In this document: positions 25,150-36,579 of the stretch, piece by piece
Numbering within the stretch: position 1 is the stretch's first letter
Layout of the letters: the number at the start of each line of letters is the position of its first letter
DNA from: Nocardioides mangrovicus
GTDB lineage: Bacteria; Actinomycetota; Actinomycetes; Propionibacteriales; Nocardioidaceae
DNA length: 64,000 bases
Assembly (NCBI RefSeq): GCF_003674065.1
Contig: NZ_RDBE01000001.1
Coordinates: 92,567 to 156,566, forward strand
Direction: 5' to 3'
Translations under genes and position numbers: made by a program
The notes under the pieces: model-generated
The model's input: only the letters and a program-made list of their open reading frames with translations
Database searches by the model: none
Told to the model about the DNA's origin: nothing

Positions 25150-27545
25150 CGGTCACCGCAGACGGCAGCAAGACCGTCGAGCAGAGCGACCTGGTCACCC
25201 TCACCATCGACGGCATCGAGGTGAGCGTGCCCAAGGGCACGCTGGTCATCCGCGCCGCCGAGCAGGTGGGCGTGCAGATCCCGCGCTTCTGCGACCACCC
25301 GCTGCTCGACCCGGTGGGCGCCTGCCGCCAGTGCCTGGTCGACATCCCCGACGGCGGCAACGGCCGCCCGATCCCCAAGCCGCAGGCCTCGTGCACGATC
25401 ACGGTCGCGCCGGGCATGGTCGTCAACACCCAGGCCACGAGCCCGGTGGCCGACAAGGCGCAGCACGGCGTCATGGAGCTGCTGCTGATCAACCACCCGC
25501 TGGACTGCCCGGTGTGCGACAAGGGCGGCGAGTGCCCGCTGCAGAACCAGGCGATGAGCAACGGCCGCGGCGAGACCCGCTTCGAGGTCACCAAGCGCAC
25601 GTTCCCCAAGCCGATCAACATCTCCGCGCAGATCCTGCTCGACCGCGAGCGCTGCGTGCTGTGCGCGCGCTGCACCCGGTTCTCCGAGCAGGTCGCGGGC
25701 GACCCGTTCATCTCGCTGCTCGAGCGCGGCGCGCTCCAGCAGGTGGGCATCTACGAGCAGGAGCCCTTCGAGAGCTACTTCTCCGGCAACACCATCCAGA
25801 TCTGCCCGGTCGGTGCGCTGACCTCGGCGGCCTACCGCTTCCGCTCGCGCCCCTTCGACCTGGTGTCCACGCCCAGCATCGCCGAGCTCGACGCCTGCGG
25901 CTCGGCCGTGCGCGTCGACCACCGCCGCGGCAAGGTGATGCGCCGCCTGGCCGGCAACGACCCCGAGGTCAACGAGGAGTGGATCACCGACAAGGACCGG
26001 TTCTCCTTCCTCTACGCGCGCCAGAGCGATCGGCTCACGGTGCCGCTGGTGCGTGAGGACGGTGAGCTCCGGCCGGCCAGCTGGCCCGAGGCGTTCGCGG
26101 TCGCCGCGCGGGGGTTGCAGCAGGCCGGTGCCGTCGGCGTCCTGACGGGTGGCCGGCTCACCGCCGAGGACTCCTACGCCTACGCCAAGTTCGCGCGCGT
26201 GGTGCTCGGCACCAACGACGTCGACTTCCGTGCCCGCCCGCACTCGGCCGAGGAGGCGGCGTTCCTGGCCTCCGACGTCGTGCTCGGTCGCACCGTGGAG
26301 TTCGAGGACCTCGAGCGGGCCTCGGCGGTCGTGCTCGTCGGCCTGGAGCCCGAGGACGAGGCCGGCGCGATCTTCCTGCGGCTGCGCAAGGCCGCCCGCA
26401 AGTCGGGCACGAAGGTCTACGGCCTCGGCCCGTTCACCACGCGCGGGCTGCAGAAGATGAAGGGCACCTTGGTGCCGACGGCGCCGGGCGCCGAGGCCGA
26501 GGTGCTCGCGAACCTGGCCGACGTGCCCGTCGACGCCGCGACGGTCATCTTGGTGGGGGAGCGGCTGGCCACGGTGCCGGGCGCGCTCTCCGCGGCCTCG
26601 GCCCTGGCCCGGTCCACCGGCGCCAAGCTGGCCTGGGTGCCGCGCCGCGCCGGCGACCGTGGCGCCGTCGAGACCGGTGCGCTGCCGAACCTGCTGCCCG
26701 GTGGCCGTCCGGTCGCCGACGCCGCGGCACGCGTCGACCTGGCCGCGGCCTGGGGCGTGGACTCGCTGCCCGACGCCGAGGGCCGCGACACCGACGCGAT
26801 CCTGGCCGCCGCTGCGAGCGGTGAGCTGGGCGGCCTGGTCGTGGCCGGCGTCGACCCCGCCGACCTCGCCGACCCCATCGCCGGTCGGGCCGCCATCGAG
26901 GCGGCGGCCTTCGTGGTGGCGCTGGAGCTGCGCGAGTCGGAGGTGACCGCGGCGGCCGACGTCGTGTTCCCCGTCGCGCCGGTCAGCGACAAGAGCGGGT
27001 CCTTCGTCAACTGGGAGGGCCGGTTGCGACGCTTCGAGCAGGTGATGCACGTGCCGACCTCGCTGCCCGACCTGCGGGTGCTGGCCGGAATCGCGGCCGA
27101 GATGGGCGCCGACCTCGGCTTCCAGGCCCCCGACAAGGCCTTCGCCGAGATGGCCGCGGTCGGACCGTGGGACGGGGAGCTGTCCGCGCCGCCGACGGTC
27201 GAGGAGGCCTCGCAGGGTCCCGCCACCGCGGGGAGCTACGTGCTCGCCTCCTGGAAGCAGTCGCTGGACGACGGCCGGATGCAGGACGGCGACGAGAACC
27301 TGCGCGCCACTGCGCGCCGGCCGGTGGTCGCGGTGAGCCCGCGGACGCTGGAGGACCTCGGGGTCGAGGAGGGCGGCATCGTGACGCTGAGCGGCCCGCT
27401 GGGCTCTGTCGACCTGCCGGTCGGGGTGGCCGACCTCGCCGACGGCGTCGTGTGGGCGCCCGCCAGCGCACCCGGCGCCAGCGTGCGCCACCTGGTCGGG
27501 CCCGCCGGGTCCGAGGTCAGCCTGAGCGCGGGAGGGGCCCGATGA
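25146..27545 (+). CDS. nuoG: NADH-quinone oxidoreductase subunit G
   Basis: Largest subunit, 799 aa. The N-terminal 240 residues bind iron-sulfur clusters: [19 protein letters not shown] for [2Fe-2S], the His/Cys set of [18 protein letters not shown], and [13 protein letters not shown] for the next [4Fe-4S] cluster. The rest is a molybdopterin-oxidoreductase-like scaffold, inactive in complex I. Menaquinone-type complexes often carry an extra N7 cluster; the [19 protein letters not shown] region has too few cysteines to claim it. Start and end overlap nuoF and nuoH by four bases each. Confidence 0.96.
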   Translation: MTVTADGSKTVEQSDLVTLTIDGIEVSVPKGTLVIRAAEQVGVQIPRFCDHPLLDPVGACRQCLVDIPDGGNGRPIPKPQASCTITVAPGMVVNTQATSPVADKAQHGVMELLLINHPLDCPVCDKGGECPLQNQAMSNGRGETRFEVTKRTFPKPINISAQILLDRERCVLCARCTRFSEQVAGDPFISLLERGALQQVGIYEQEPFESYFSGNTIQICPVGALTSAAYRFRSRPFDLVSTPSIAELDACGSAVRVDHRRGKVMRRLAGNDPEVNEEWITDKDRFSFLYARQSDRLTVPLVREDGELRPASWPEAFAVAARGLQQAGAVGVLTGGRLTAEDSYAYAKFARVVLGTNDVDFRARPHSAEEAAFLASDVVLGRTVEFEDLERASAVVLVGLEPEDEAGAIFLRLRKAARKSGTKVYGLGPFTTRGLQKMKGTLVPTAPGAEAEVLANLADVPVDAATVILVGERLATVPGALSAASALARSTGAKLAWVPRRAGDRGAVETGALPNLLPGGRPVADAAARVDLAAAWGVDSLPDAEGRDTDAILAAAASGELGGLVVAGVDPADLADPIAGRAAIEAAAFVVALELRESEVTAAADVVFPVAPVSDKSGSFVNWEGRLRRFEQVMHVPTSLPDLRVLAGIAAEMGADLGFQAPDKAFAEMAAVGPWDGELSAPPTVEEASQGPATAGSYVLASWKQSLDDGRMQDGDENLRATARRPVVAVSPRTLEDLGVEEGGIVTLSGPLGSVDLPVGVADLADGVVWAPASAPGASVRHLVGPAGSEVSLSAGGAR

Positions 27546-28831
27546 CGCTGCTCGACACCGCCACCGGACTCTCGCAGTTCGGCAGCGACAAGGTCTGGGT
27601 GATCATCCTCAAGGCCGTGCTGATCTTCCTGGTCCTGGTGCTGCTGACGCTGTTCAACATCTGGTGGGAGCGCCGCGTGGTCGCGCGGATGCAGCACCGG
27701 ATCGGCCCGAACGTGCACGGTCCCTTCGGACTCCTGCAGAGCCTGGCCGACGGCGTGAAGCTGGCGCTGAAGGAGGACATCATCCCCAAGGCCGCCGACA
27801 AGGTGGTCTTCGTCATCGCGCCGGTGCTCTCCACCATCCCGGCCTTCCTCACCTTCTCCGTGGTGCCCTTCGGTCCCGAGGTGCGCATCCCGTGGACCGA
27901 CATCCGCACCCCGCTGCAGCTGACCGACATGCCGGTCGCGATCCCCTTCGTGCTGGCCATCGCCTCGGTCGGGATCTACGGCATCGTGCTGGCCGGCTGG
28001 TCCAGCGGGTCGACGTACTCGCTGCTCGGAGGGCTGCGCTCGAGCGCCCAGATGATCTCCTACGAGGTGGCGATGGGCCTGGCCTTCGTCGCGGTGTTCC
28101 TCTACGCCGGCTCGATGTCGACCAGCGAGATCGTGGCCGCGCAGGACAAGCTGTGGTTCGGCGTCTCGCTGCTGCCCAGCTTCATCATCTACGTCATCGC
28201 GATGGTCGGTGAGACCAACCGCGCGCCCTTCGACCTCCCCGAGGCCGAGGGCGAGCTGGTCGGCGGCTTCCACACCGAGTACAGCTCGCTGAAGTTCGCG
28301 CTGTTCTTCCTCGCCGAGTACATCAACATGGCCACCGTCTCGGCGCTGGCCACCACCATGTTCCTCGGCGGCTGGCACGCGCCGTGGCCGATCAACCTGT
28401 GGGACGGCGCCAACCACGGCTACTGGCCGGTGCTGTGGTTCCTGGGCAAGGTGCTGTTCTTCATCTTCATCTTCATCTGGCTCCGCGGCAGCCTGCCGCG
28501 GCTGCGCTACGACCAGTTCATGCACTTCGGCTGGAAGCGGCTGATCCCGATCTCGCTGGTGTGGACGGTGCTGGTGGCCGGCATCCGCGCGGTGAACAAC
28601 ACCGGCGGCTTCAACCGCAACTGGCTGATCGTGGCCGCCGTCGTCCTGGCCGTGCTGCTGGTGGCCACGTTCTTGATCCCGGAGAAGCAGGACGAGCCGT
28701 CCGAGGAGGAGGTCGACTTCGACGCCTTCGCCGGCGGCTACCCCGTACCCCCCGTTCCCGAGGCCGCGGCGAGCTGGGGCATCCGCGGCCCGCAGGGCCG
28801 ACTGACCTCACCCCCGCATGAGAAGAGCTGA
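27542..28831 (+). CDS. nuoH: NADH-quinone oxidoreductase subunit H
   Basis: Membrane subunit of 429 aa, about eight helices, linking the quinone site to the proton channels. [20 protein letters not shown] and [19 protein letters not shown] are the signature loops with the conserved Glu and Arg residues. The C-terminal 50 residues form a polar cytoplasmic tail, again typical of actinobacteria. Start is fixed by the nuoG overlap. nuoI starts four bases after its stop. Confidence 0.97.
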   Translation: MTLLDTATGLSQFGSDKVWVIILKAVLIFLVLVLLTLFNIWWERRVVARMQHRIGPNVHGPFGLLQSLADGVKLALKEDIIPKAADKVVFVIAPVLSTIPAFLTFSVVPFGPEVRIPWTDIRTPLQLTDMPVAIPFVLAIASVGIYGIVLAGWSSGSTYSLLGGLRSSAQMISYEVAMGLAFVAVFLYAGSMSTSEIVAAQDKLWFGVSLLPSFIIYVIAMVGETNRAPFDLPEAEGELVGGFHTEYSSLKFALFFLAEYINMATVSALATTMFLGGWHAPWPINLWDGANHGYWPVLWFLGKVLFFIFIFIWLRGSLPRLRYDQFMHFGWKRLIPISLVWTVLVAGIRAVNNTGGFNRNWLIVAAVVLAVLLVATFLIPEKQDEPSEEEVDFDAFAGGYPVPPVPEAAASWGIRGPQGRLTSPPHEKS

Positions 28832-28834
28832 GTG

Positions 28835-29380
28835 ATGGGCACCCTCAAGGAGACCTACTGGGACCCGGTCGCCGGGTTCGGCGTGACCTTCCGGACGATG
28901 TTCCGCAAGGTCGTCACCGAGCAGTACCCGTACGTCAAGGAGAAGACCGCTCCCCGCTTCCACGGCCGGCACCAGCTCAACCGCTGGCCCGACGGGCTGG
29001 AGAAGTGCGTGGGCTGCGAGCTGTGCGCGTGGGCCTGCCCGGCCGACGCCATCTACGTCGAAGGTGCCTCCAACACCGACGACGAGCGCTTCTCCCCGGG
29101 CGAGCGCTACGGCCGCGTCTACCAGATCAACTACCTGCGCTGCATCCTGTGCGGGCTGTGCATCGAGGCCTGCCCCACCCGGGCGCTCACGATGACCAAC
29201 GAGTACGAGCTGGCCGACGACAACCGCGCCGACCTGATCTACGAGAAGTCCGACCTGCTCGCCCCGCTGCTGCCCGGCATGGAGCAGCCGCCGCACCCGA
29301 TGCGGCTCGGCGACGACGAGGGCGACTACTACCGCGGCACCCTGTCGGTCGGACGCCAGTCGGCGGGGGAGGGTCAGTAG
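28835..29380 (+). CDS. nuoI: NADH-quinone oxidoreductase subunit I
   Basis: Ferredoxin-like subunit of 181 aa with two [4Fe-4S] clusters, N6a and N6b: [12 protein letters not shown] and [12 protein letters not shown]. They relay electrons from NuoG to NuoB. An in-frame GTG at 28832 immediately precedes the chosen ATG; either could be used, with GAGAAGAG upstream. Its stop shares one base with the nuoJ GTG. Confidence 0.96.
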   Translation: MGTLKETYWDPVAGFGVTFRTMFRKVVTEQYPYVKEKTAPRFHGRHQLNRWPDGLEKCVGCELCAWACPADAIYVEGASNTDDERFSPGERYGRVYQINYLRCILCGLCIEACPTRALTMTNEYELADDNRADLIYEKSDLLAPLLPGMEQPPHPMRLGDDEGDYYRGTLSVGRQSAGEGQ

Positions 29381-30162
29381 TGGTCGCCTTCTGGATCCTC
29401 GCGCCCGTCATGGTGATCTGCGCCCTAGGCATCCTGTTCACCCGCAAGGCCGTGCACTGCGCCCTGCTGCTGGCCATCGTCATGGTCTCGCTGGCGGTGC
29501 TCTACGCGGTGCAGGACGCCCCGTTCCTGTTCGCGGTGCAGATCATCGTCTACACCGGCGCGATCTTGATGCTGTTCCTGTTCGTGCTGATGCTGGTCGG
29601 CGTCGACGCCTCGGACTCCCTGGTGGAGACCATCCGCGGCCAGCGGGTGATCGCGAGCCTGGTCGGGCTCGCGTTCGCGCTGCTGCTCGTGCTCGGCGTC
29701 GCGCAGGTGGGCTTCAGCTCCGTGGCCGGGCTGGACTCGGCCAACGCGGAGGGCAACGTGCCGGCGATCGCCAAGATCCTCTTCACCCGCTATGTCTTCG
29801 CCTTCGAGGTCACCTCGGCGCTGCTGATCACCGCGGCGTTGGGCGCGATGGTGCTCGCCCACCGCGAGCGGCTGACGCCCAAGCTCGGCCAGGCCGACGC
29901 CGCCGCGCAGCGGCTGCGCGACTTCGCCGACCACGGCAAGCACCTGGGCCCGCTGCCTCCTCCCGGCACCTTCGCGCGGCACAACGCCGTCGACACCCCG
30001 GCGCTGCGGCCCGACGGCACGCCCGAGCCGACGTCGGTGCCGGCCGTGCTCACCGCCCGCGGCACCGTGCGCACGGCACCGGCGTACGAGGTGCAGCGCT
30101 CCAGCGAGGAGCTGCCGGACCCGGCCACCGAGCCGGTCGGCGGCAGCAAGGACGGTGTCTGA
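29380..30162 (+). CDS. nuoJ: NADH-quinone oxidoreductase subunit J
   Basis: Membrane subunit of 260 aa with five helices in its first 165 residues; [19 protein letters not shown] contains the conserved pi-bulge helix. The last 90 residues are soluble and Pro/Thr/Arg-rich, longer than in E. coli NuoJ. GTG 29380 has a GGGGGAGGG ribosome site and overlaps the nuoI stop by one base. It overlaps nuoK by one base (TGATG). Confidence 0.95.
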   Translation: MVAFWILAPVMVICALGILFTRKAVHCALLLAIVMVSLAVLYAVQDAPFLFAVQIIVYTGAILMLFLFVLMLVGVDASDSLVETIRGQRVIASLVGLAFALLLVLGVAQVGFSSVAGLDSANAEGNVPAIAKILFTRYVFAFEVTSALLITAALGAMVLAHRERLTPKLGQADAAAQRLRDFADHGKHLGPLPPPGTFARHNAVDTPALRPDGTPEPTSVPAVLTARGTVRTAPAYEVQRSSEELPDPATEPVGGSKDGV

Positions 30163-30461
30163 TGCCGGTCACGCCGTTCATCGTGCTGAGCGCGCTGCTG
30201 TTCTCGATCGGCGCCGTCGGCGTCCTCGTGCGCCGCAACGCCATCGTGATCTTCATGTGCGTGGAGCTGATGCTCAACGCCAGCAACCTGGCCCTGGTGA
30301 CCTTCGCCCGGGTCAACGGCAACCTCGACGGCCAGATCGCGGCGTTCTTCGTCATGGTCGTCGCCGCCGCCGAGGTGGTCGTGGGGCTCGCGATCATCAT
30401 GACCATCTTCCGCACGCGTCGCTCGGCCTCCGTCGACGACGCCAGCCTGCTGAAGTACTAG
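30162..30461 (+). CDS. nuoK: NADH-quinone oxidoreductase subunit K
   Basis: Three-helix membrane subunit of 99 aa. [20 protein letters not shown] contains the functional Glu of helix 2, and [20 protein letters not shown] the Glu of helix 3, both on the hydrophilic axis of the proton path. Length is exactly that of the family. The start overlaps the nuoJ stop. Confidence 0.97.
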   Translation: MPVTPFIVLSALLFSIGAVGVLVRRNAIVIFMCVELMLNASNLALVTFARVNGNLDGQIAAFFVMVVAAAEVVVGLAIIMTIFRTRRSASVDDASLLKY

Positions 30462-30471
30462 GTAGGGATCT

Positions 30472-32397
30472 GTGACACTGCACGCCCTGGCGGCCGGACC
30501 GGTCGTCGACCCGACATCCGCGAGCGGGGTGTTCTCCCTGCTCTGGCTGGTGATCGCGCTGCCTGCCGCCGGCGCGCTGGTGCTGCTGCTCGGCGGCAAG
30601 CGCACCGACCGCTGGGGCCACTGGCTCGGCGTCGGCACCGTCGCGGTCTCGTTCGTGATCAGCCTGGTGCTCTTCTTCTCGCTCCTGGGCCGCGACGAGA
30701 GCGACCGCTCGATCGGCCAGCACCTGTGGACCTGGTTCTCGGCCGGTGACTACAAGGTCGGCCTCGACCTGCTCTACGACCCGCTCTCGGCGCTGTTCCT
30801 CATGCTCATCACCGGCGTCGGCGGGCTGATCCACGTCTACTCGGTCGGCTACATGGAGCACGACCCGCGCCGTCGCCGGTTCTTCGGCTACCTCAACCTG
30901 TTCGTCGCCGCGATGCTGACGCTGGTGCTCGGCGGCGACTACGTCGTGGTGTTCCTCGGCTGGGAGGGCGTCGGTCTGGCCTCCTACCTGCTGATCGGCT
31001 TCTGGCAGTACAAGGACTCCGCGGCCTTCGCGGCCAAGAAGGCCTTCGTGGTGAACCGCGTCGGCGACATCGGCATGGCGCTGGGCGTCGGGCTGCTGTT
31101 CGCGACGTTCGGCACCACCTCGTTCGCCGGCGTCTCCAAGCTCGCGCCGCAGGCCTCGGGCGCGACGCTGACCGCGATCGGCTTCCTGCTGTTGCTGGCC
31201 GCCTGCGGCAAGTCCGCGCAGTTCCCGCTTCACACCTGGCTGCTCGACGCCATGGAGGGCCCGACCCCGGTCTCGGCCCTCATCCACGCCGCGACGATGG
31301 TGACCGCGGGCGTCTACCTCATCACCCGGTCGAACTTCATCTTCGAGCTCGCCCCGCACGCGCGTACGGGAGTCGCGGTCATCGGCTGCATCACCCTGCT
31401 GCTCGGCGCCATCATCGGGTGCGCGAAGGACGACATCAAGAAGACCCTCGCCGGCTCCACCATGAGCCAGATCGGCTACATGATCCTGGCCTCCGGGCTG
31501 GGCGTGGCCGGCTACGCGTTCGCGATCTTCCACCTGCTCACGCACGGCTTCTTCAAGGCCAACATGTTCCTCGGCGCCGGCTCGGTCATGCACGGCATGG
31601 AGGACGACGTCGACATGCGGCACTACGGCGCGCTGCGCAAGGCCATGCCGGTGACCTTCCTGACCTTCGCGATGGGCTACCTGGCGATCATCGGGTTCCC
31701 GGGCTTCTCCGGCTTCTGGTCGAAGGACAAGATCATCGAGACCGCCTTCGAGAACAACACGATCGTCGGGCTCTGCGCGCTCATCGGCGCCGGCATCACC
31801 GGCTTCTACATGACCCGGCTGATGCTGATGACCTGGTTCACCGACAAGCGGTGGCGCGAGAACGTGCACCCGCACGAGTCACCCGCCGTCATGACCGGCC
31901 CGCTGGTCGTGCTGGCCGCGCTGTCGGTGCTCGGCGGGCTGCTGCTGCTCGGCGACTGGATCGTCGACTGGCTCTCGCCCGTCGTGGGCGAGCACCCCGA
32001 GGGCCACCTGGCCATCCCGGGCATCGTGCTCTCGCTGATCGTGCTGGTGGTCGTCGCCGTCGGCATCGCCACCGCCTGGTTCTTCGTCGGCCGCAACGAG
32101 GTGCCCGACGTCGCGCCGCAGCGGGTCTCGCCGGTCACCCGCGCGGCCCGCGCCGAGCTCTACGGCGACGCCTTCTACGACGCGGTGCTGGTGCGGCCGG
32201 GGGAGCGGGGGGCCGGCCACATGGTCACCTTCGACCACTCGGTCGTCGACGGTGCCGCCGAGGGACTGGGCCGTTCGTTCAACGGTCTGTCCGGCGGCCT
32301 TCGCCTGCTGCAGAACGGCTACGTCCGCTCCTACGCCCTGTCCCTGCTCGGCGGCGCGGCCCTGGTCGTCGCGGCCCTCCTGGTGGTGAACATCTGA
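30472..32397 (+). CDS. nuoL: NADH-quinone oxidoreductase subunit L
   Basis: Distal antiporter-like subunit of 641 aa with about sixteen helices and a C-terminal lateral helix. [51 protein letters not shown] and [20 protein letters not shown] carry the conserved Glu, Lys and His residues of the proton channel. GTG 30472 follows TAGGGA, eleven bases after the nuoK stop. It shares one base with the nuoM start. Confidence 0.97.
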   Translation: MTLHALAAGPVVDPTSASGVFSLLWLVIALPAAGALVLLLGGKRTDRWGHWLGVGTVAVSFVISLVLFFSLLGRDESDRSIGQHLWTWFSAGDYKVGLDLLYDPLSALFLMLITGVGGLIHVYSVGYMEHDPRRRRFFGYLNLFVAAMLTLVLGGDYVVVFLGWEGVGLASYLLIGFWQYKDSAAFAAKKAFVVNRVGDIGMALGVGLLFATFGTTSFAGVSKLAPQASGATLTAIGFLLLLAACGKSAQFPLHTWLLDAMEGPTPVSALIHAATMVTAGVYLITRSNFIFELAPHARTGVAVIGCITLLLGAIIGCAKDDIKKTLAGSTMSQIGYMILASGLGVAGYAFAIFHLLTHGFFKANMFLGAGSVMHGMEDDVDMRHYGALRKAMPVTFLTFAMGYLAIIGFPGFSGFWSKDKIIETAFENNTIVGLCALIGAGITGFYMTRLMLMTWFTDKRWRENVHPHESPAVMTGPLVVLAALSVLGGLLLLGDWIVDWLSPVVGEHPEGHLAIPGIVLSLIVLVVVAVGIATAWFFVGRNEVPDVAPQRVSPVTRAARAELYGDAFYDAVLVRPGERGAGHMVTFDHSVVDGAAEGLGRSFNGLSGGLRLLQNGYVRSYALSLLGGAALVVAALLVVNI

Positions 32398-33908
32398 TGC
32401 TCACTGCAATGATCCTGGTGCCCTTCATCGGAGGGCTCGTCGTCGCCTTCGCGCCGACCAAGAAGAACCCCACGCTCACCAAGCAGCTCGCCCTCGGCGT
32501 CTCGCTGGTCACGCTGGTGCTCGCGATCGTGCTCGCGGTGCAGTACCAGACCGACGGCGGCACGCAGTTCGTCGAGGACACGATGTGGATCCGCGCGTTC
32601 GGCGCCCACTACGCGCTCGGCGTCGACGGTCTGGGCCTCACCCTGGTGGTGCTCACCGCGATCCTCACGCCCGTGGTGGTGCTGGCCTCGTGGAACGACG
32701 GCGACGAGGGCCGCTGGTCCACCGCCGCCTTCTTCGGCTTCATGCTGGCGCTCGAGGCGCTGGCGATCGGTGTCTTCGCCGCCACCGACGTGTTCCTCTT
32801 CTACGTCTTCTTCGAGGCGACGCTGATCCCGACGTACTTCCTCATCGGCGGCTGGGGCGGCCCGAACCGCGCCCGCGCAGCGGTGAAGTTCCTGGTCTTC
32901 TCGCTCGCCGGCGGTCTGGTGATGCTGGCGGCCGTGGTGGGCCTCTACGTCGAGTCGGCCAAGGCCGGCACGCCGTCCTACCTGGTGGCCGACCTGGCCA
33001 AGCTCGACATGGGCACCGCCACCGGCCGGCTGCTGTTCGTCGGCTTCTTCATCGCCTTCGCCATCAAGGCGCCGATGTTCCCGGTGCACACCTGGCTGCC
33101 CGACACCACCGAGCAGGCCACGCCGGGCACCTCGGTGCTGCTGGTCAGCATCTTGGACAAGATCGGCACCTTCGGGATGGTGCGGTTCTGCCTGGGCATC
33201 TTCCCCGAGGCCTCGCGCTGGGCCACGCCCGTGGTGATCGTGCTGGCCATCATCAGCATCCTCTACGGCGCGGTGCTCGCCATCGGCCAGGACAACATCT
33301 CCCGGCTCATCGGGTTCACCAGCGTCTCGCACTTCGGCTTCATCGTGCTGGGCATCTTCGTGATGAACAGCCAGGGCCAGAACGGCGCGAACCTCTACAT
33401 GTTCAACCACGGCCTCTCGACCGCGGCGCTGTTCCTGGTCTCCGGCTTCCTCATCAAGCGGCACGGCTCGGCGAGCATCCGCACGTTGGGCGGGGTGGAG
33501 AAGGTCGCGCCGGTGCTGGCCGGCTTCCTGCTCGTGGCCGGCCTGTCGTCGCTCTCGCTGCCCGGCCTCGCGCCGTTCGTCTCCGAGCTGCTGGTACTGG
33601 TGGGCGCGTTCGTCCACTCGCCGTGGACCGCCGCGTTCGCCGTGCTCGGCATCGTGCTCGCCGCGATGTACATCCTGATCATGTACCAGCGCGTCTTCAC
33701 CGGACCCGAGCGGCCGGTGACGGCTGGCATCAGCGACCTCGGCGTGCGCGAGGTCGTCGCCGTGGCGCCGCTGCTGCTGCTCATCGTGGTGCTCGGCTTC
33801 TACCCCAAGCCGGTGCTCTCGGTGCTCAACCCGACCGTGAAGGACACCCTCGCCCACGTCGGGGTCTCCGACCCGACGCCGGCCGTGGCCGAAGGGAGCG
33901 GCAAGTGA
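32397..33908 (+). CDS. nuoM: NADH-quinone oxidoreductase subunit M
   Basis: Antiporter-like proton-pumping subunit of 503 aa, fourteen helices. YVFFEATLIPTYFLIGGWGG holds the conserved Glu, and AIKAPMFPVHTWLPDTTEQA the conserved Lys and His; DNISRLIGFTSVSHFGFI is the broken-helix region. The start overlaps the nuoL stop and the end overlaps the nuoN GTG. Confidence 0.97.
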   Translation: MLTAMILVPFIGGLVVAFAPTKKNPTLTKQLALGVSLVTLVLAIVLAVQYQTDGGTQFVEDTMWIRAFGAHYALGVDGLGLTLVVLTAILTPVVVLASWNDGDEGRWSTAAFFGFMLALEALAIGVFAATDVFLFYVFFEATLIPTYFLIGGWGGPNRARAAVKFLVFSLAGGLVMLAAVVGLYVESAKAGTPSYLVADLAKLDMGTATGRLLFVGFFIAFAIKAPMFPVHTWLPDTTEQATPGTSVLLVSILDKIGTFGMVRFCLGIFPEASRWATPVVIVLAIISILYGAVLAIGQDNISRLIGFTSVSHFGFIVLGIFVMNSQGQNGANLYMFNHGLSTAALFLVSGFLIKRHGSASIRTLGGVEKVAPVLAGFLLVAGLSSLSLPGLAPFVSELLVLVGAFVHSPWTAAFAVLGIVLAAMYILIMYQRVFTGPERPVTAGISDLGVREVVAVAPLLLLIVVLGFYPKPVLSVLNPTVKDTLAHVGVSDPTPAVAEGSGK

Positions 33909-35491
33909 CGACCTTCAACGCTCCGCACCTGGAGTACGCCACCCTGCTGCCGCTGCTGATCGTGCTCGGCGGGGCCGTGGTCGGCGTACTGGTGGAGGCC
34001 TTCGTGCCCCGCGAGCGCCGCTACGTCGTGCAGTCCGCGCTGGCCGGCGTCGTCGTGCTCGCGGCCGGCGTCGACACCGCGGTGGTCACCCGCAACCTCG
34101 GGCTGTTCCACGACAAGCCCGGCAAGGTGGTGGCCGAGGGCGCGATCGCCGTCGACGGCCCGACCTTGTTCATCTGGGGCCTCGTGCTGGCCCTGTCGTT
34201 CCTGGGCGTGCTGATGTTCGCCGAGCGCAAGCTGGAGTCCGGCGTGCTCTCCTTCGCCGGCCAAGCCGCGGCGCTGCCGGGCACCGAGGCCGAGCGACAG
34301 GCCTCCACCCGCGGCCTCGAGCACACCGAGGTCTTCCCGCTGCTGCTCTTCGCGGTCTCGGGGATGATGCTCTTCCCGGCCGCGAACGACCTGCTCACGC
34401 TGTTCGTCGCGCTCGAGGTGCTCTCGCTGCCGCTGTACCTGCTCTGCGGCCTGGCGCGTCGGCGTCGGCTGCTGAGCCAGGAGGCGGCGATGAAGTACTT
34501 CCTGCTGGGCGCCTTCAGCTCCGCGTTCTTCGTCTACGGCATCGCGCTGGTCTACGGCTACGCCGGCTCCATGGGCTTCGCGCAGATCGCCAACGCCGTC
34601 GCCGGCCGCACCGATGGTCACGTGCTGCTGCTGGGCGGCATGGGCCTGATGGCGGTGGGGCTGCTGTTCAAGGTCAGCGCCGCGCCCTTCCACGCCTGGA
34701 CCCCCGACGTCTACCAGGGTGCGCCCACCGCGGTCACCGGGTTCATGGCCGCCGGCACGAAGGTGGCGGCGTTCGGTGCGCTGCTGCGCCTGTTCTACGT
34801 CGCTTTCGGCGGCGCGCGCTGGGACTGGGAGCCGCTGTTCTGGGCGATCGCCATCCTCACGATGGTGGTCGGCTCGGTGCTGGCACTGGCCCAGACCGAC
34901 ATGAAGCGGCTGCTGGCCTACTCCTCGATCGCCCACGCCGGCTTCATGCTCACCGGCTTCCTCGGCGCCCGCTCGCTCGGCGTCGTCAAGGCCGGCGACA
35001 TCAGCGCCGTCCAGGCCATCTTGTTCTACCTCCTCACCTACGGCTTCATGACGATGGCCGCCTTCGCCATCGTCACCGTCGTGCGCGACGCCGGCGGCGA
35101 GGCCACCGGGATGGCCCGCTGGGCGGGCCTGGGCAAGGAGTCGCCGCTGCTGGCCGGGGTGTTCGCGTTCCTGCTGCTGGCCATGGCCGGCATCCCGCTG
35201 ACCAGCGGCTTCACCGGCAAGTGGGCGGTCTTCGCGGCCGCCGTCAGCGCCGGGGCGTGGCCGGTGGTGCTAGTGGCGGTGCTGCTCTCGGCGGTGACGG
35301 CGTTCTTCTACGTGCGCGTCATCGTGGTGATGTTCTTCTCCGAGCCGGTGGGCGAGGGGCCCAGCGTCGCGGTGCCGTCGGTGCTGACGATGCTGGTCAT
35401 CGCGGTGGGCACGGCCGTCACCCTGGTGCTGGGCGTGGTGCCCGGTCCGGTCCTCGACCGGCTGGGTGACGTGGCACAGTTCATCAGGTGA
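33905..35491 (+). CDS. nuoN: NADH-quinone oxidoreductase subunit N
   Basis: Third antiporter-like subunit, 528 aa. FVALEVLSLPLYLLCGLARR contains the conserved Glu; LFKVSAAPFHAWTPDVYQGA the Lys/His pair; TDMKRLLAYSSIAHAGFML the broken helix. The GTG start overlaps nuoM by four bases, and its own stop overlaps the GTG of the polyprenyl synthase, extending the operon past complex I itself. Confidence 0.97.
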   Translation: MTTFNAPHLEYATLLPLLIVLGGAVVGVLVEAFVPRERRYVVQSALAGVVVLAAGVDTAVVTRNLGLFHDKPGKVVAEGAIAVDGPTLFIWGLVLALSFLGVLMFAERKLESGVLSFAGQAAALPGTEAERQASTRGLEHTEVFPLLLFAVSGMMLFPAANDLLTLFVALEVLSLPLYLLCGLARRRRLLSQEAAMKYFLLGAFSSAFFVYGIALVYGYAGSMGFAQIANAVAGRTDGHVLLLGGMGLMAVGLLFKVSAAPFHAWTPDVYQGAPTAVTGFMAAGTKVAAFGALLRLFYVAFGGARWDWEPLFWAIAILTMVVGSVLALAQTDMKRLLAYSSIAHAGFMLTGFLGARSLGVVKAGDISAVQAILFYLLTYGFMTMAAFAIVTVVRDAGGEATGMARWAGLGKESPLLAGVFAFLLLAMAGIPLTSGFTGKWAVFAAAVSAGAWPVVLVAVLLSAVTAFFYVRVIVVMFFSEPVGEGPSVAVPSVLTMLVIAVGTAVTLVLGVVPGPVLDRLGDVAQFIR

Positions 35492-36492
35492 ACGCACTGG
35501 CACTCCCCGTCGTCGACGAGGAGCTGGCGGCCCGGCTGCAGGCGGGGATGGCGCAGGTCGAGGAGCTGCTCGACTCCTACGCCGCGAGCGAGGCGCCGTT
35601 CGTCACCGACGCCGCGCGCCACCTGCTGCGCGCCGGCGGCAAGCGGGTGCGTCCGCTGCTGGTGCTGCTGGCCGCCGAGGCCGGGCGCGAGCAGGTCGGT
35701 GCGAACGTCGGTGCCTACTCCGAGGACGTCCTCACCGCCGGTTGCGTCGTGGAGCTGACCCACCTGGCCTCGCTCTACCACGACGACGTCATGGACGAGG
35801 CGGCGCTGCGCCGCGGGGCCGAGTCGGCCAACGCCCGCTGGGACAACCACGTCGCGATCCTCACCGGCGACTTCCTCTTCTCCCGCTCCTCCGAGCTCAC
35901 CGCCCGGCTGGGCGCCGACGCCGTGCGCATCCAGGCCGAGACCTTCACCCGGCTGGTGGAGGGTCAGATCCTCGAGACGCTCGGACCGCAGCGCGGCGAC
36001 GACCCGCTCGAGCACTACCTGCGCGTGGTCGACGGCAAGACCGGCTCGCTCATCGCCACCAGCGCCCGCTACGGCGCGCGGTTCGGCGATGCGCCGACGG
36101 ACGTGGAGGAGGCGCTGACCGCGTACGCCGCCAAGGTGGGCGTCGCGTTCCAGCTCTCCGACGACATCCTCGACATCGCCTCGGAGTCCGAGGACTCCGG
36201 CAAGACGCCGGGCACCGACCTGCGCGAGGGCGTGCCCACGCTGCCGACGCTGCTGGCCCAGCGCGCCGGCGACGACGCACGGCTGGTCGAGCTGCTGGCC
36301 GGGCCGGTGGCCGAGGCCGACGTCGAGGAGGCGCTGGGCCTGCTGCGCGCTCACCCGGCGATGCAGCAGGCGCGTGACCACGTCATCGGGCTGGCCACCG
36401 AGGCCGTCGAGCTGCTCAAGGTGCTGCCCGAGGGGCCGGTGCGCCAGGCCCTGGCCGACTTCGCCGAGCTCATCGCCGTCAGATCGGCCTAG
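35488..36492 (+). CDS. polyprenyl diphosphate synthase (menaquinone side chain)
   Basis: Long-chain trans-prenyl transferase of 334 aa that builds the isoprenoid tail from IPP and an allylic primer. Both Asp-rich motifs are intact, LYHDDVMDEA and LSDDILDIASESEDSG, plus the IPP-binding GGKRVRPLL. The second motif and the small residues before the first fit the heptaprenyl/octaprenyl type; chain length cannot be read with certainty. Its GTG overlaps the nuoN stop (GTGA), so it is translated from the nuo message and would supply the substrate for MenA. This ties quinone tail supply to complex I expression. Confidence 0.93.
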   Translation: MNALALPVVDEELAARLQAGMAQVEELLDSYAASEAPFVTDAARHLLRAGGKRVRPLLVLLAAEAGREQVGANVGAYSEDVLTAGCVVELTHLASLYHDDVMDEAALRRGAESANARWDNHVAILTGDFLFSRSSELTARLGADAVRIQAETFTRLVEGQILETLGPQRGDDPLEHYLRVVDGKTGSLIATSARYGARFGDAPTDVEEALTAYAAKVGVAFQLSDDILDIASESEDSGKTPGTDLREGVPTLPTLLAQRAGDDARLVELLAGPVAEADVEEALGLLRAHPAMQQARDHVIGLATEAVELLKVLPEGPVRQALADFAELIAVRSA

Positions 36493-36579
36493 ATTCCTCT
36501 CGTCCCCTGTCGATCTCGCCGTGTGCCGTTCGTCGGGACTGGTGAGGCCCGACCGACGGGTCGTCGAGAGGAGCCAGCG

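Noticed and set aside
36496-36571. Long-range hairpin masking the DGPF ribosome site (CCTCTCG with CGAGAGG)
   Set aside because: Only 7 bp with a 62-nt loop, expected by chance at this base composition.
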